Positions 24,343 to 34,881 of a stretch of 44,911 bases of DNA are shown here, in pieces. Within the stretch, counting starts at the first letter, position 1. Every line of letters begins with the position of its first letter. The notes beneath the pieces were generated by a model. That model was not told where the DNA came from. It did no database searches and was given only the letters and a program-made list of their open reading frames with translations. This DNA is from Ignavibacteriae bacterium HGW-Ignavibacteriae-1 (lineage in GTDB: Bacteria; Bacteroidota; Ignavibacteria; Kapaibacteriales; UBA2268). The stretch covers positions 1 to 44,911 of the forward strand of contig PGYU01000021.1 in assembly GCA_002839825.1 (NCBI GenBank), given 5' to 3'. The position numbers were made by a program, and so were the translations under genes.

Positions 24343-25644
24343 TTACAAATCTCCTAACCATTGCTCAAGTTTTTCAAATGCTACAGAAATATTTCCGCAA
24401 TGATTTCGGACAAAATCGCCATCTAATAGACGTGTTCCATTGTTTTTTCGTGATGCTTCTAATGTCTCGGCACCATTAAAATCAACAAAAGCAATTCGTG
24501 AAGTCAGTTCTTCGGGTTGACGACCGAAATCTGTACCGGGCAACATCGCAAATCCTGTATCCTCGAGCAATCTTTCGCAAAGCTCTACTGAAGTGTAAAT
24601 ATCTTTGGATTTCAGTTTTTCTCTGTAAAATTCAAAATCAGGGAAAATGTAGAAAGCTCCATGAACTGTTGGGTAGGTAATATTCAATTTATCGAATTTG
24701 TGGGAAATGAATTTGTAAATTTCTCGCAAAACTCGTCGCGCATGATGGAGATAGTCGTCCATCCAAGTTCCGCCATTGAATGCCGTGACTGCGGCATATT
24801 GAATTGGTGCGCTTGTAGAAGTAAACGTTTCGCTTGCTACTGTAGAAATCGCATCACGCAACCAATAGAGATTTTCCGGAAATGAAAATGCTCCCAATCT
24901 CCAACCGCCTGCTCCGCACCATTTGCTAAGCCCTGTGCTGATAATTGTGCCTTCGGGATAATACCTTGCTATCGAAACATGTTGATTATTGTAATGCAAT
25001 AGTCCGTAAATTTCATCCGAAACTAAAATCACCTTATATTTTCGGGCGACTTCTGCCAATTCCTTCAATCTTTCGATAGAATATGTGCTTCCGGTAGGAT
25101 TTGCAGGGTAATTCAGTATCACAACACGCGGTTTGTTCGGGTCTGTCCTGCAAATCATATCTAATTTTTCGGGAGATAGTCTGTAATTTTCTTCTTTTTT
25201 CGTGGGAACCCAATACACATGGCGTCCGATAATTCGAGCTTGAGGAGAATATGACACCCAACTTGGAGTCGGGATTATCAAATCTCCGTAATAGACTAAT
25301 TGGAGCAAAAAGATTAGCTCCTTAGAGCCGGGACCGATTATTATATTTCGAGGTGATGAATCCACTTTTTGTGTTTCGGTCAGAAAATTCGCGACTGCTT
25401 CCCTCAAAGGATAAAAACCTCTGACGGGTTGGTAGTCCTTTTGAAAAGCATTGTCCTTGAGAGTTTGGATTACTTCGTCCGGCACAGGGAAAGGAGATTG
25501 CCCGAGTCCGAACCTGTAAACAGGTTTGCCATCGGATTTGAGTTTGGCGCATTTTTCGTTAATAGCTAAAGTAGCAGATGTAACCAAACCTCTGACGTTT
25601 AGATTCAAATTGATTTGCAGCTCGTCTATTCTACTTTTTGACAT
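24343..25644 (-). CDS. Class I/II PLP-dependent aminotransferase
   Basis: A 433-residue fold-type I aminotransferase. The PLP lysine is K241 in STGLSKWCGAGGWRLG. Other cofactor motifs are NYPANPTGSTYS (Asn contacting the PLP O3'), SDEIYGLLHY and the N-terminal RFGLGQSPFPVPDEV. It is slightly longer than aspartate aminotransferases (about 400), with an insertion near the C-terminus (DFNGAETLEASRKNNGTRLLDGDFV). Substrate cannot be read from sequence. Position next to dapA makes an amino-acid (aspartate or lysine route) role attractive but unproven. It starts 15 bases after the M50 protease gene. Confidence 0.88.
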   Translation of the reverse strand: MSKSRIDELQINLNLNVRGLVTSATLAINEKCAKLKSDGKPVYRFGLGQSPFPVPDEVIQTLKDNAFQKDYQPVRGFYPLREAVANFLTETQKVDSSPRNIIIGPGSKELIFLLQLVYYGDLIIPTPSWVSYSPQARIIGRHVYWVPTKKEENYRLSPEKLDMICRTDPNKPRVVILNYPANPTGSTYSIERLKELAEVARKYKVILVSDEIYGLLHYNNQHVSIARYYPEGTIISTGLSKWCGAGGWRLGAFSFPENLYWLRDAISTVASETFTSTSAPIQYAAVTAFNGGTWMDDYLHHARRVLREIYKFISHKFDKLNITYPTVHGAFYIFPDFEFYREKLKSKDIYTSVELCERLLEDTGFAMLPGTDFGRQPEELTSRIAFVDFNGAETLEASRKNNGTRLLDGDFVRNHCGNISVAFEKLEQWLGDL

Positions 25645-25659
25645 TTTAAAATTCCTGAA

Positions 25660-26688
25660 TTATTCAATAATATAAATTCCTGAGTATGAAAAACTCAAAA
25701 ACAGTATGACGAATGAAATCCAACCGATTATCATCCTTTTGGTTCCGATTGGCGATTCATCTTCTACTCGTGGGTGTCTCAGCTTGATAAAGAACTTGGC
25801 AATCAATCCCCAAATCAACCACCCACCCCAACCTTGGAATGCAATTGGAAATAGATTATACAAGAAATTAAGAGGCATCAAGAAAATATCTTTCAAAAAT
25901 ATTACAAATTTAATATCGGATTGTAAGCTCAAAAATTCCCGAACAAATGATAAGATAGCGAAAAAGCCTATTGTCATCAAAATCCACCAAGTGATTTTGG
26001 CAATTTTGAATTGCATTTTCCTGCCAAACATCGCATACGAAATATGACCGCCATCAAGTTGACCTATCGGCATCATGTTCAAAGTAGTCACAAACAGCCC
26101 AAACCAACCCACATTCAGGAATGGATAATGATAAATCTCATTCATCGGAGGCAGAAATCCATTACCCGTAGAAATCAAATTGCTCAGATATGAATATAGC
26201 ATTGTATTGCCAAAATGCAATCCATGAGTAGGAATAATACCATTGTGTTCGAGCAAATATTCCGGATGGATAGCGTATATAAAATCAATCGGCGGGAGAT
26301 TGTTCAATCCATAAATAAGATAAATCACACAAACCACAAATCCGGCTAAGGGTCCGGCAACGCCAATATCAAATAAAGCTTTTCGGCTTAAAATTGGTGT
26401 ACGAGTCTTGATGACTGCACCAAAAGTGCCGAAATTGATTGTAAAAGTAAAGGGAAATGGGATGTAATAAGGCAATGTGACATCTACGCCATGTAAGCGT
26501 GCTGCGAAATAATGCCCAAACTCATGGAATGATAAGAATATCATCACCAAAGCAGCATATTCGATACCATATATCCAATTCGTGATTTCCCAAAAGTCTT
26601 TGAACGCCCATTGAGCACCTGCCATCATGCAAGTAGCGAAAGTTGCTATAAAAAGCAACGAATGAATTACAATCGTGCGAGCTTTCAT
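25660..26688 (-). CDS. Site-2-protease-like M50 membrane metalloprotease
   Basis: A 342-residue polytopic protein. The zinc site HEFGH is at 55-59 inside a membrane helix. The second motif, NMMPIGQLDGGH, supplies the third ligand Asp212. Seven or so hydrophobic segments surround them. M50 proteases cut transmembrane substrates such as anti-sigma factors; there is no PDZ domain, so it belongs to the simpler PDZ-less group. ATG 26688 overlaps the mscS stop as TAATG. Whether it acts on a partner of the cluster is unknown. Confidence 0.9.
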   Translation of the reverse strand: MKARTIVIHSLLFIATFATCMMAGAQWAFKDFWEITNWIYGIEYAALVMIFLSFHEFGHYFAARLHGVDVTLPYYIPFPFTFTINFGTFGAVIKTRTPILSRKALFDIGVAGPLAGFVVCVIYLIYGLNNLPPIDFIYAIHPEYLLEHNGIIPTHGLHFGNTMLYSYLSNLISTGNGFLPPMNEIYHYPFLNVGWFGLFVTTLNMMPIGQLDGGHISYAMFGRKMQFKIAKITWWILMTIGFFAILSFVREFLSLQSDIKFVIFLKDIFLMPLNFLYNLFPIAFQGWGGWLIWGLIAKFFIKLRHPRVEDESPIGTKRMIIGWISFVILFLSFSYSGIYIIE

Positions 26689-27590
26689 TATTTTTCGTCG
26701 GGGTTATCGGATTTAATTTGCAATATTGTCTCAGAAAGCTGCTTGCCACCCTTAATTCCAAAATCAAGAGTACGTATTGGGAACGGAATCGTAATATCAT
26801 TTTCATTGAAGGCAGCTTTGATTTTCATGATTGCTTCGCTCAAGGAATGCTTGTAATCCGGTTCACGGTCATATTTTATCCAATAACGGCACATTAAATT
26901 AATTGAACTTTCGCCAAATTCGGTAAAGAAAAATTCAATAGGTTTGTCTTTCAATCTGTCTTCTACGGAACTAACTGCCTCGAGAACTACTTTTTGGACT
27001 TTTTCCAAATCTTCACCGTATGATATGCCAACTTTGACTACCACGCGTCTCGTTCCGGTTGTGGAATAATTTGTAAGTGGATGTTGCAATATCAAACGGC
27101 TTGGAATCAGGACTTCTTGACCGTCCAAATTATTGATGGCAATCGAACGAAGTTTGATTCCTTTTACCGAACCAAAAATGCCATTCGATTCGATATAATC
27201 ACCCACTCGGAAGACCTGCTTCATAGTAATATAAGCGCCCGAGAAGATATTTGCGATAATATCTTGGAAAGCGAATGAAATACCAAGCCCAATTATACCG
27301 GCACCGGCAAGTAATTTATTGACAGTACCGTCTAATTTCAAAATTCCCAGAGCTATAAGCAAGCCAATAGTGATAATAGTCACATAACTTATATTAACTA
27401 TCAGCTTGTAAACAGGGTTGTAATCAATAGTTTTTTCGAGAAGCCGAACCAAAGCACGTTTGAACCATCTGAAGAATAGAATATACACGAGTAAAAACAG
27501 AATGGCAGCTATCAAATTTGGAAATGTGCTCCAAAAATTTATATACCAAGTGTGAAGTTGCTCTAATATTAAATCTATAGCACTATCCAT
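26688..27590 (-). CDS. MscS-type small-conductance mechanosensitive channel
   Basis: A 300-residue channel. It has an N-terminal helix pair ([19 protein letters not shown] and [15 protein letters not shown]) and the pore-lining TM3 [26 protein letters not shown], with the Gly/Ala packing pattern of MscS. The cytoplasmic beta domain follows ([36 protein letters not shown]), then an alpha/beta cage ending in [12 protein letters not shown]. It releases solutes on osmotic downshock. Start: ATG 27590 (a GTG lies two codons earlier); it overlaps the end of lysS by 8 bases, so the two are coupled. Confidence 0.93.
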   Translation of the reverse strand: MDSAIDLILEQLHTWYINFWSTFPNLIAAILFLLVYILFFRWFKRALVRLLEKTIDYNPVYKLIVNISYVTIITIGLLIALGILKLDGTVNKLLAGAGIIGLGISFAFQDIIANIFSGAYITMKQVFRVGDYIESNGIFGSVKGIKLRSIAINNLDGQEVLIPSRLILQHPLTNYSTTGTRRVVVKVGISYGEDLEKVQKVVLEAVSSVEDRLKDKPIEFFFTEFGESSINLMCRYWIKYDREPDYKHSLSEAIMKIKAAFNENDITIPFPIRTLDFGIKGGKQLSETILQIKSDNPDEK

Positions 27591-29115
27591 TTTCACTTTG
27601 CTCGGCTTTTTTTACTTTTTCGGGTCGCATTTGCGGGAAAAACAAGACGTCACGAATAGAAGTTTCACCAGTCATCAACATTACCAATCTATCAATGCCT
27701 ACTCCCAATCCGGCAGTAGGAGGCATTCCGATTTCCAAAGCATTGAGGAAATCTTCATCTACGACCATTGCTTCATCGTCACCGTCGGCTCTGATTCGGG
27801 ATTGTTCTTCGAGGCGCGCTCTTTGGTCGCGAGGGTCATTCAATTCCGAGAAGCAATTCGCGATTTCGCTACCGTTTACAAATAGTTCAAAACGCTCTAC
27901 CAATCCGTCTTCTGTGCGATGCTTTTTGGCTAATGGCGACATTTCAATCGGATAATCAACCACGAATGTAGGCTCGATTAGGCGATGTTCGACTTTTTCA
28001 CCGAAAATCAAATCGAGAATTTTCATCGAACTCATAGTTTTGTCAGTTTCTATTCCCATTTCTTTGGCGGCAGATGCAAGCTCATCACGCGACAAACCTT
28101 TCAAATCTTTGCCTGTGTATTCCTTGTACAAATCAAACATCTTGGCGCGTCGGAATGGCAGCGCAAAGCTTATATTATTATCGCCGAGAGTGACATTTTC
28201 GCTACCGTTGACTTCTTTGCAAATTTTGTTGATTAATTCCTCAGTCAGTTGCATCATCCAATTATAATCCTTGTAGGCAACATAGATTTCCATTGCCGTG
28301 AACTCAGGATTGTGCATCTTATCCATGCCTTCGTTTCTGAAGTTTTTGCTAATTTCGTAAACGCCTTCAAATCCGCCAACAATCAATCTTTTGAGGTATA
28401 GTTCATCTGCGATACGCAAATAAAGCGGAATATCGAGTGCATTGTGGTGGCTCACAAATGGGCGAGCCGTAGCACCGCCATAAATGGGTTGCAAGATTGG
28501 AGTTTCTACTTCCAGCCAACCGCGACTATCGAAGAAATTTCGCATTGTGCTGATGATTTTTGCACGCTTGATAAAAGTATCGCGAATTTCGCTATTGACA
28601 ATCAAGTCAATATAGCGCTTACGATAGCGAGATTCTTTATCGGTAAAAGCATCGTGGACAATTTTGTTGCCGGCTTCATCAACTTCTTCTTTCGCAACCG
28701 GAAGTGGTTTGAGAGATTTAGAAAGCAATTCTTGAGTTTGAACATGAACGGATATTTCGCCCATTTTCGTCCTGAACACGTAGCCATGCACTCCGATGAT
28801 ATCGCCAATATCGTAAAGTTTTAAATTATCATAATTCTCACCTATTTCGTCTTTCTTAAAGTATAGTTGAATTTTACCGCTTTGGTCTAAGATGTGGCAA
28901 AAAGTAGCTTTGCCCATTCGGCGGAAACTCATGATTCTCCCTGCGATACTAACTGATGCGAAGTTCGCAGGATTTTCATCGTCAAAATTATTCATTATTT
29001 CCGATGAATTGTGAGTTTTCTCGAAAGAATATGGATACGGGTTGATTCCTTTGGACTCTAAAAGTTCAATCTCTTCAAGCCTTCTTAATTCGGGGTCTAT
29101 GTGTTGTTCTGTCAT
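27583..29115 (-). CDS. lysS: Lysyl-tRNA synthetase, class II
   Basis: A 510-residue class II LysRS. The N-terminal OB fold ([32 protein letters not shown]) is followed by motif 1 ([25 protein letters not shown]), motif 2 ([23 protein letters not shown]) and motif 3 ([30 protein letters not shown]). Length is standard. It is the first gene of the leftward cluster (lysS, mscS, M50, aminotransferase, dapA, PP2C, aspS, tRNA-Gln). No perfect promoter box is visible before ATG 29115. infC is divergent, 158 bases away. Confidence 0.97.
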   Translation of the reverse strand: MTEQHIDPELRRLEEIELLESKGINPYPYSFEKTHNSSEIMNNFDDENPANFASVSIAGRIMSFRRMGKATFCHILDQSGKIQLYFKKDEIGENYDNLKLYDIGDIIGVHGYVFRTKMGEISVHVQTQELLSKSLKPLPVAKEEVDEAGNKIVHDAFTDKESRYRKRYIDLIVNSEIRDTFIKRAKIISTMRNFFDSRGWLEVETPILQPIYGGATARPFVSHHNALDIPLYLRIADELYLKRLIVGGFEGVYEISKNFRNEGMDKMHNPEFTAMEIYVAYKDYNWMMQLTEELINKICKEVNGSENVTLGDNNISFALPFRRAKMFDLYKEYTGKDLKGLSRDELASAAKEMGIETDKTMSSMKILDLIFGEKVEHRLIEPTFVVDYPIEMSPLAKKHRTEDGLVERFELFVNGSEIANCFSELNDPRDQRARLEEQSRIRADGDDEAMVVDEDFLNALEIGMPPTAGLGVGIDRLVMLMTGETSIRDVLFFPQMRPEKVKKAEQSENG

Positions 29116-29273
29116 ATTTTGAAAAATAATTTTCGTTTAAGTTGAAAATAAACATGCAAATTAACAAAATTTTGAGGTAAAATAGCACTATGTGGTTTTT
29201 TTTTATTATTTTTAACAAATAGAAATACTGTATTTAGCACAATTTTGTATTATTAACATTCTTGAGGAACTGA

Positions 29274-29855
29274 TTGAAGTCAATTTATTTCGCGCATTTT
29301 GTAGCCCCAAGGGGTATGAAAGAACCACAAAAATCTCACAGGACTAACAACGAAATTAAAGTACCCGAAGTACGTGTCATTGATGCCGAAGGCGAAATGC
29401 TTGGTGTTATGAAAACTCGTGACGCTATTAAACTTGCTGAACAAAAAGAGCTTGATTTGGTAGAAGTTGCTCCAAAAGCCGAACCACCGGTTTGTAAAAT
29501 CATTGATTTCGGTAAATTTGCTTATGAATTGCAGAAAAAAGACAAGATTCAAAAACGCAACCAAGTTCAGCAGCAAATGAAAGAAGTCAGATTCAAATGG
29601 AGAACTGACACTCACGACTTTAATTTCAAAGCTCGACACGCCCGTGCTTTCCTCGAAGAAGGCAACAAGGTGAAAGCTTCCGTTATGTTCCGTGGTCGCG
29701 AAATTACTCACCAAGAAATCGGCAAAGAACTCTTAATGCGATTCATCGAAGCCTTGCAAGACATTGCCAAAGTTGACGTATTACCCAAAATGGAAGGCAG
29801 AAATCTATCTGTTATCCTATCTCCGGACCCAACTAAAGTCAAAAAAGCGAAATAA
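29274..29855 (+). CDS. infC: Translation initiation factor IF-3
   Basis: A 193-residue IF-3, which prevents premature 50S joining and rejects wrong initiator codons. The N domain (HRTNNEIKVPEVRVIDAEGEMLGVM...AIKLAEQKELDLVEVAP) and C domain (RFKWRTDTHDFNFKARHARAFLEEGNKVKASVMFRGREITH...) are complete. The likely start is TTG 29274, 5 bases after GAGGA. The in-frame ATG 29316 has its purine run (AAGGGG) just one base away, too close. A non-ATG start is the classic device for infC self-regulation. The usual followers rpmI and rplT are missing; a convergent gene ends 6 bases past its stop. Confidence 0.95.
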   Translation: MKSIYFAHFVAPRGMKEPQKSHRTNNEIKVPEVRVIDAEGEMLGVMKTRDAIKLAEQKELDLVEVAPKAEPPVCKIIDFGKFAYELQKKDKIQKRNQVQQQMKEVRFKWRTDTHDFNFKARHARAFLEEGNKVKASVMFRGREITHQEIGKELLMRFIEALQDIAKVDVLPKMEGRNLSVILSPDPTKVKKAK

Positions 29856-29861
29856 AATTAC

Positions 29862-32234
29862 CTATTGCAGATTAATTTTTTCTACTAAGAAATTTTGACC
29901 ATCGGTGACATGTATGAAATACATTCCCGATGGTAATTTTTTATCGGCTAAATTAATCTGGACTGAACTTACTTCCGATTCTAACTCAATCCGATAGACT
30001 TCTTGCCCCATAAGATTGCGAATTGTAATCGTTCGCGGCGAAAAATCCGCACAGTGAACCGTTAGCAAATCTTTAGCGGGATTTGGGAATATAAACATCT
30101 GCGGAATAGTCAAATCCGATACAGAAGATATGTAATCATCATCTCCGCCGGGCTTCACTTCGCCCGAAGGCTTATAGTTTGTGTTTATAATTTCAAACGG
30201 TTCAGACCATACTTCGCCACATTCATTCCAGAATTTATATTTGTAAATGCCGGATTGTAGATTGGTATTATAGCCACCAATGTAGTAAGCATGCGATTTT
30301 TCGACCAAACTAGTGATTTTGCGTTCATCAACTTTTCCCAAGGGTTCATCTTCATAATACAGTTGGGCATAGAGTATAGGTCCATGTGAATAGACAGTGC
30401 AATTCTTCTTTGGTATGAAGTTATCTTCATTCACCATCAATACAGGAAATTGCTTTGTTATTTCCGGCGGACCTTTGACTTGGAGATATATTTTGCCCAA
30501 ATATTCGAGCTCTCCGCTTTCTTTATGTTGTCGCCAAGCTTCGTAAGCACCACTATCATCCACTATTAGCCAGGAAAAATCAAGTTTGTATGAGTCGTTG
30601 CCTTTGATTCGAAAATTGGGAACAAAGGGCTTTTTGTCTTTGTGCCAAATGTAATTGTAATTTTCTTCACCGTCTTCTGCTTTTTCAAATTCGATGGACC
30701 CTTTATCAAAAATGCAATAAATAAGATCTTCATTTCCCCAATATACATTTACTGTTTTAGTTACCAATGTTGTACAAGGATGTGTGATAACGCAATAATA
30801 TTTGCCAACGTCACTTGGCACAGCCATACGTGGATAGCCTCTTTCTCCCAAATTATAAATCGCACCTGACATATTAGTATCAGAATGGATTAGACTGTCA
30901 TCTTGGAACCAGTCAAATATACACATTTTATTGCTGTTGATATAAGTCCTGAGTTCGAGTTGCCCGTCGTAAAAATTATCTTTATCAAGAACAACAAAAT
31001 CCTCAAGATCTCTCGTAATAAAAGGTAAAAAAGCGGGGTCAATTGTGAAAATTTGCGAATTTTGAGAAATATCAAATTCCGGCATCGTTACCCTGCAATA
31101 ATAAGCAATTGCGTCTTTATTTTGGACATCGTTTATTGTAAGTCTTTTGGTTTTGGTCCCTACATATTTATCAGATTCTTTAATCAGTCTGAGTCCGGTG
31201 TTGTACCATTGATATTCTATTTTGGAATCAACCAAAGTTTCTACTTCGACTTCGAGAAATGCAGTGCCGCCCTCGCAATCTTCGTAATCAAAGCCATTAT
31301 TATGAATTTTCATAAAAGAACTTTCCCCAATAAAAGTGTAAATTGTATCTTTTCCGCAGCGTCCCTCAGCAATGCAAAAGTATCTGCCTTTGTCGGAATA
31401 AATCATATCCTTGACTATCAAATGGTCAGACCAAGCACCGCTGATTCTGCCACCATCTTTGAGAGCTATGATTTCAGGCTTTTTTGTAAAAACATTTAAA
31501 GTATCGCGATACCACCGAAATTTAGTATTTCTCGATTCTTCCAAATCCAAGGAATGAATTCCCACTTTGAATTCTGCCGTAGCAAGATATGTCCATTGTT
31601 TACTGAGCGGAGCAACTGTAAATTGAGTTTTTGTTGATACAAATACGCTGATAGGACTGCTCATCACAGGCAGACACGAATATTCGGAGGAAACGACACA
31701 TTGGTAAGTGCCATTTAATTCATACTCTGCATTCTCGAAAATTAGTGCTGTTTTGTTCGCTCCGTGGATTAGTTCGCCGTCTTTGTACCATTGATATTTT
31801 AGTCCGCTGCCATCAGCATCTACTTGCAACACGATTGTTTCGCCTTGGCATACAATTGCAGATTCAGTTTGGGAAGTTATTTTCGGAGTGATGGCAATTC
31901 GAATATTGTCAACTCTTGCTATTTGGTCGCTTAATTCGCCGGTATCTACAATGATGCTGAAATCTCTGTCAAACCAAGCAGGGTCATCAACTATCCAAGT
32001 AAATTCATTACCGCTAAAAATATTGGTCAATATTTTTGATTCGCCAAATTGATATTCCGTCAAGCTAATTCTTAGGTTTTCAATATTATCATTAAATTTG
32101 ATAATTAATGGTGATTCCGAGCAAACCACTGAATACGGCTCCGGACTTACAATCTCGATTTCCGATTGAGCAAACGCCAATTGAAAATGAAAAAGCCCGA
32201 TTATGACCAATTTTATAATATAATTTCGCGACAT
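29862..32234 (-). CDS. Large secreted Ig-like-domain protein with T9SS sorting domain (paralog 2)
   Basis: A 790-residue exported protein. A signal peptide (MSRNYIIKLVIIGLFHFQLAFAQ) precedes several Ig/PKD-like domains. One is clear: TSQTESAIVCQGETIVLQVD...YQWYKDGELIHGANKTAL...GTYQCVVSSEYSC, with the Cys-Trp-Cys pattern. At least two more carry the YQWYN...YYCRV or YYCVITHPC pattern. The last ~75 residues (PQMFIFPNPAKDLLTVH...LPSGMYFIHVTDGQNFLVEKINL) form a type A T9SS sorting signal, so the protein should end on the surface or outside. GGAG lies 5 bases before ATG 32234; an earlier in-frame start at 32255 is less likely. It is a tandem paralog of the next gene with almost identical length. 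The function may be adhesion; unproven. Confidence 0.85.
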   Translation of the reverse strand: MSRNYIIKLVIIGLFHFQLAFAQSEIEIVSPEPYSVVCSESPLIIKFNDNIENLRISLTEYQFGESKILTNIFSGNEFTWIVDDPAWFDRDFSIIVDTGELSDQIARVDNIRIAITPKITSQTESAIVCQGETIVLQVDADGSGLKYQWYKDGELIHGANKTALIFENAEYELNGTYQCVVSSEYSCLPVMSSPISVFVSTKTQFTVAPLSKQWTYLATAEFKVGIHSLDLEESRNTKFRWYRDTLNVFTKKPEIIALKDGGRISGAWSDHLIVKDMIYSDKGRYFCIAEGRCGKDTIYTFIGESSFMKIHNNGFDYEDCEGGTAFLEVEVETLVDSKIEYQWYNTGLRLIKESDKYVGTKTKRLTINDVQNKDAIAYYCRVTMPEFDISQNSQIFTIDPAFLPFITRDLEDFVVLDKDNFYDGQLELRTYINSNKMCIFDWFQDDSLIHSDTNMSGAIYNLGERGYPRMAVPSDVGKYYCVITHPCTTLVTKTVNVYWGNEDLIYCIFDKGSIEFEKAEDGEENYNYIWHKDKKPFVPNFRIKGNDSYKLDFSWLIVDDSGAYEAWRQHKESGELEYLGKIYLQVKGPPEITKQFPVLMVNEDNFIPKKNCTVYSHGPILYAQLYYEDEPLGKVDERKITSLVEKSHAYYIGGYNTNLQSGIYKYKFWNECGEVWSEPFEIINTNYKPSGEVKPGGDDDYISSVSDLTIPQMFIFPNPAKDLLTVHCADFSPRTITIRNLMGQEVYRIELESEVSSVQINLADKKLPSGMYFIHVTDGQNFLVEKINLQ

Positions 32235-32345
32235 AAAGACTCCGATTGAATTCATTAAGCATTGTACTTTTTAGGCAAAGAAGCTCTATTCAAATATTTT
32301 TAAGATATCCTACTTCACACAAAAATCACAGAAAAATATGTAACG

Positions 32346-34721
32346 CTATTCGACTATAAATCTATCGTAAACTATTCGTGAACCATCTGTGGCATGAATG
32401 AAATACGTACCTTTAGGCAAATTATATCCGGATAAATCTATCATCACCGAGTTAGAGTGGTTTTCGATTTCGATTCTATCTATTTCGACGCCCAATAAAT
32501 CTCTAATAGTTATAACTGAAGCGTTTAAATCCGCAAAATGTACGGTCAGATAATCATTTGCAGGATTCGGGTATATAAACATCTGCGGAATAGTCAAATC
32601 CGATACAGAAGATATGTAATCATCGTCTCCACCGGGTTTTACTTCGCCCGAAGGCTTATAGTTTGTGTTTATAATTTCGAATGGTTCTGACCAAGATTCG
32701 CCACATTCATTCCAGAATTTGTATTTGTAAATGCCGGATTGTAGATTGGTATTATAGCCACCAAGATAGTAAGCATGGAATTTTTCGTTGATATTGATAA
32801 TTTCACGAACTTCAACTTCACCAAAAGGGGAATCTTCATAATATAGTTGGGCATATAGTGTAGGTCCATGCGAATAGACTGCACAATTCTTCTTTGGCAA
32901 GTAGTTTTCTTCATTGACTATCAAAGCGGGGAATTGCTTTCTAACTTCAGGCGGTCCTTTGACTTCGAGATAAATTTTGCCCAAATATTCGAGCTCTCCG
33001 CTTTCTTTATGTTGACGCCAGACTTCGTACGAACCGCTATCATCAACTATTACCCAAGAAAATTCGAGTTTATGAGTTCCATTGCCTTTAATTCGGAAAT
33101 TAGGTACAAAGGGTTTCTTATCCTTGTACCAAATGTAATTGTAGTTTTCTTCACCATCTTTAGCTTTATCAACTTCGAGGACACCTTTTTCGAAATTGCA
33201 ATGAATGACATCGTCATAACCCCAAACTACATAAGCTGATTTAGTTGTCAATGTAGTACAAGGATGTGTGATAACGCAATGATACCTGCCTACGTCAGTA
33301 AGTTTAGCCATACGAGGAGCCCAAGGCGGTCCGAGCAAATAAGTAGAACCTCCGGTACTATATTCTTTGAAAACGGAGGTATCATTCCGGAACCACTCGA
33401 ACAAACAATTCCTATTGCTTCCAATCACTGTGCGTAAGAAAATTTGATTAGCGTAAAAATTTTCGCGGTCACGTACAACATAGTCTTTGGGTTGTTGATA
33501 TATTTCCGGGAGGTAGGCAGGGTCAATTGTGAATACTTCCGAATTTTGGAATAAATCATATTTCGGCATCGTAACCCTACAATAATATGCAATTGCATCA
33601 GCTTTCTGCACATCATTAATTTGTAGCTTTGATGTTTTTGTTCCTACAAATTTTTCGGATTCTTCAATCAACCTCAGCCCTGTATTGTACCATTGGTATT
33701 CAATTTCGGCATCTACCAAAGTTTTAACTTCGACTTCGAGAAACGCAGTGCCGCCTTCACAATCGTTATAATCATATCCTAAGTTGAAAATTTCCATGAA
33801 TAAGTCATCACCAATAAAGGTGTAAATTGTATCTTTTCCGCAGCGTCCCTCAGCAATGCAAAAATATCTGCCTCTATCCGAATATATCATATCTTTGATT
33901 ATCAAATGGTCTGACCAAGCACCGCTAATTCTACCACTATCTTTGAGTGCGATGATTTCAGACGACATCGTAAATACATTTAAAGTATCTCGATACCACC
34001 GAAATTTGGTATTTCTGGCTTCCTCCAAATCCAAAGAGTGGATTCCAACTTTGAATTGAACTGTAGCGAGATAAGTCCACTGAATATTGAGCGGTGTCAC
34101 TGTAAATTCAGTTTTCGTTGATACAAATACGCTGATAGGACTGCTCATAACAGGAAGACACGAATATTCGGAGCTGACGACGCATTGATAAATTCCAATC
34201 AAATCATGCTCTGCATTCTCGAAAATCAATGCAGTTTTATTCGCTCCGGGGATTAATTCACTATCTTTGTACCATTGATATTTAAGTCCGCTGCCATCGG
34301 CATCTACTTGCAATACGATTAGTTCGCCTTGGCACACAATTGCAGATTCAGTTTGGGAAGTGATTTTCGGTGATATGGCAATTTTTAGTGGGGCTATTTG
34401 AATTAATAATTCTTGTGTTTGAGAATTTTCGATGACGAGCCCTATCTCTTTATCAAACCAAGCAGGGTCGTTAATTTCCCAAATAAAAGTTGAACCAATG
34501 AATGATTTTGCCAATAGCTTCCTTTCATTGAATTGGAAATCAATGAGGGAAATATTGACAGCTTGCGTCATGATTTCTTGGAATTGCACGACTAATGCAT
34601 CGTCGGAGCAAATGACAGTTCCTGCAACCGGACTTACGAGCGTAATTTCTTCACTATGCAAATCTGCATAAAAGAACACTAACACCAACAAAATTGAATA
34701 ATGTAAACTTAAATTTTTCAT
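32346..34721 (-). CDS. Large secreted Ig-like-domain protein with T9SS sorting domain (paralog 1)
   Basis: A 791-residue partner of the previous gene with the same plan: signal peptide (MKNLSLHYSILLVLVFFYADLHS), several Ig-like domains with WYKD...YQC and YYC patterns, and a C-terminal sorting domain (PQMFIYPNPANDYLTVHF...). The first ~110 residues and the final ~60 residues differ clearly from its paralog. The middle is nearly identical, including DNA runs of about 45 bases without change near the start of the sorting domain. ATG 34721 is preceded by CAGGAAA; a start at 34760 would put extra residues before the signal peptide. Ninety-odd bases separate the paralogs, so they may be one transcript. 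Confidence 0.85.
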   Translation of the reverse strand: MKNLSLHYSILLVLVFFYADLHSEEITLVSPVAGTVICSDDALVVQFQEIMTQAVNISLIDFQFNERKLLAKSFIGSTFIWEINDPAWFDKEIGLVIENSQTQELLIQIAPLKIAISPKITSQTESAIVCQGELIVLQVDADGSGLKYQWYKDSELIPGANKTALIFENAEHDLIGIYQCVVSSEYSCLPVMSSPISVFVSTKTEFTVTPLNIQWTYLATVQFKVGIHSLDLEEARNTKFRWYRDTLNVFTMSSEIIALKDSGRISGAWSDHLIIKDMIYSDRGRYFCIAEGRCGKDTIYTFIGDDLFMEIFNLGYDYNDCEGGTAFLEVEVKTLVDAEIEYQWYNTGLRLIEESEKFVGTKTSKLQINDVQKADAIAYYCRVTMPKYDLFQNSEVFTIDPAYLPEIYQQPKDYVVRDRENFYANQIFLRTVIGSNRNCLFEWFRNDTSVFKEYSTGGSTYLLGPPWAPRMAKLTDVGRYHCVITHPCTTLTTKSAYVVWGYDDVIHCNFEKGVLEVDKAKDGEENYNYIWYKDKKPFVPNFRIKGNGTHKLEFSWVIVDDSGSYEVWRQHKESGELEYLGKIYLEVKGPPEVRKQFPALIVNEENYLPKKNCAVYSHGPTLYAQLYYEDSPFGEVEVREIININEKFHAYYLGGYNTNLQSGIYKYKFWNECGESWSEPFEIINTNYKPSGEVKPGGDDDYISSVSDLTIPQMFIYPNPANDYLTVHFADLNASVITIRDLLGVEIDRIEIENHSNSVMIDLSGYNLPKGTYFIHATDGSRIVYDRFIVE

Positions 34722-34881
34722 GTTTTTTATTTCCTGAATTCTCCATACTGTAAAAAACAAGTGAAACTTCGATTTGTTACATTTGAAATCAATTTTTTTT
34801 CAATTTCGAAAAGAAATAAATTAGGTCAATCGCCATAAATTTGATATTTTTATATCAATTAGAATTAATAAATTGAAAATA

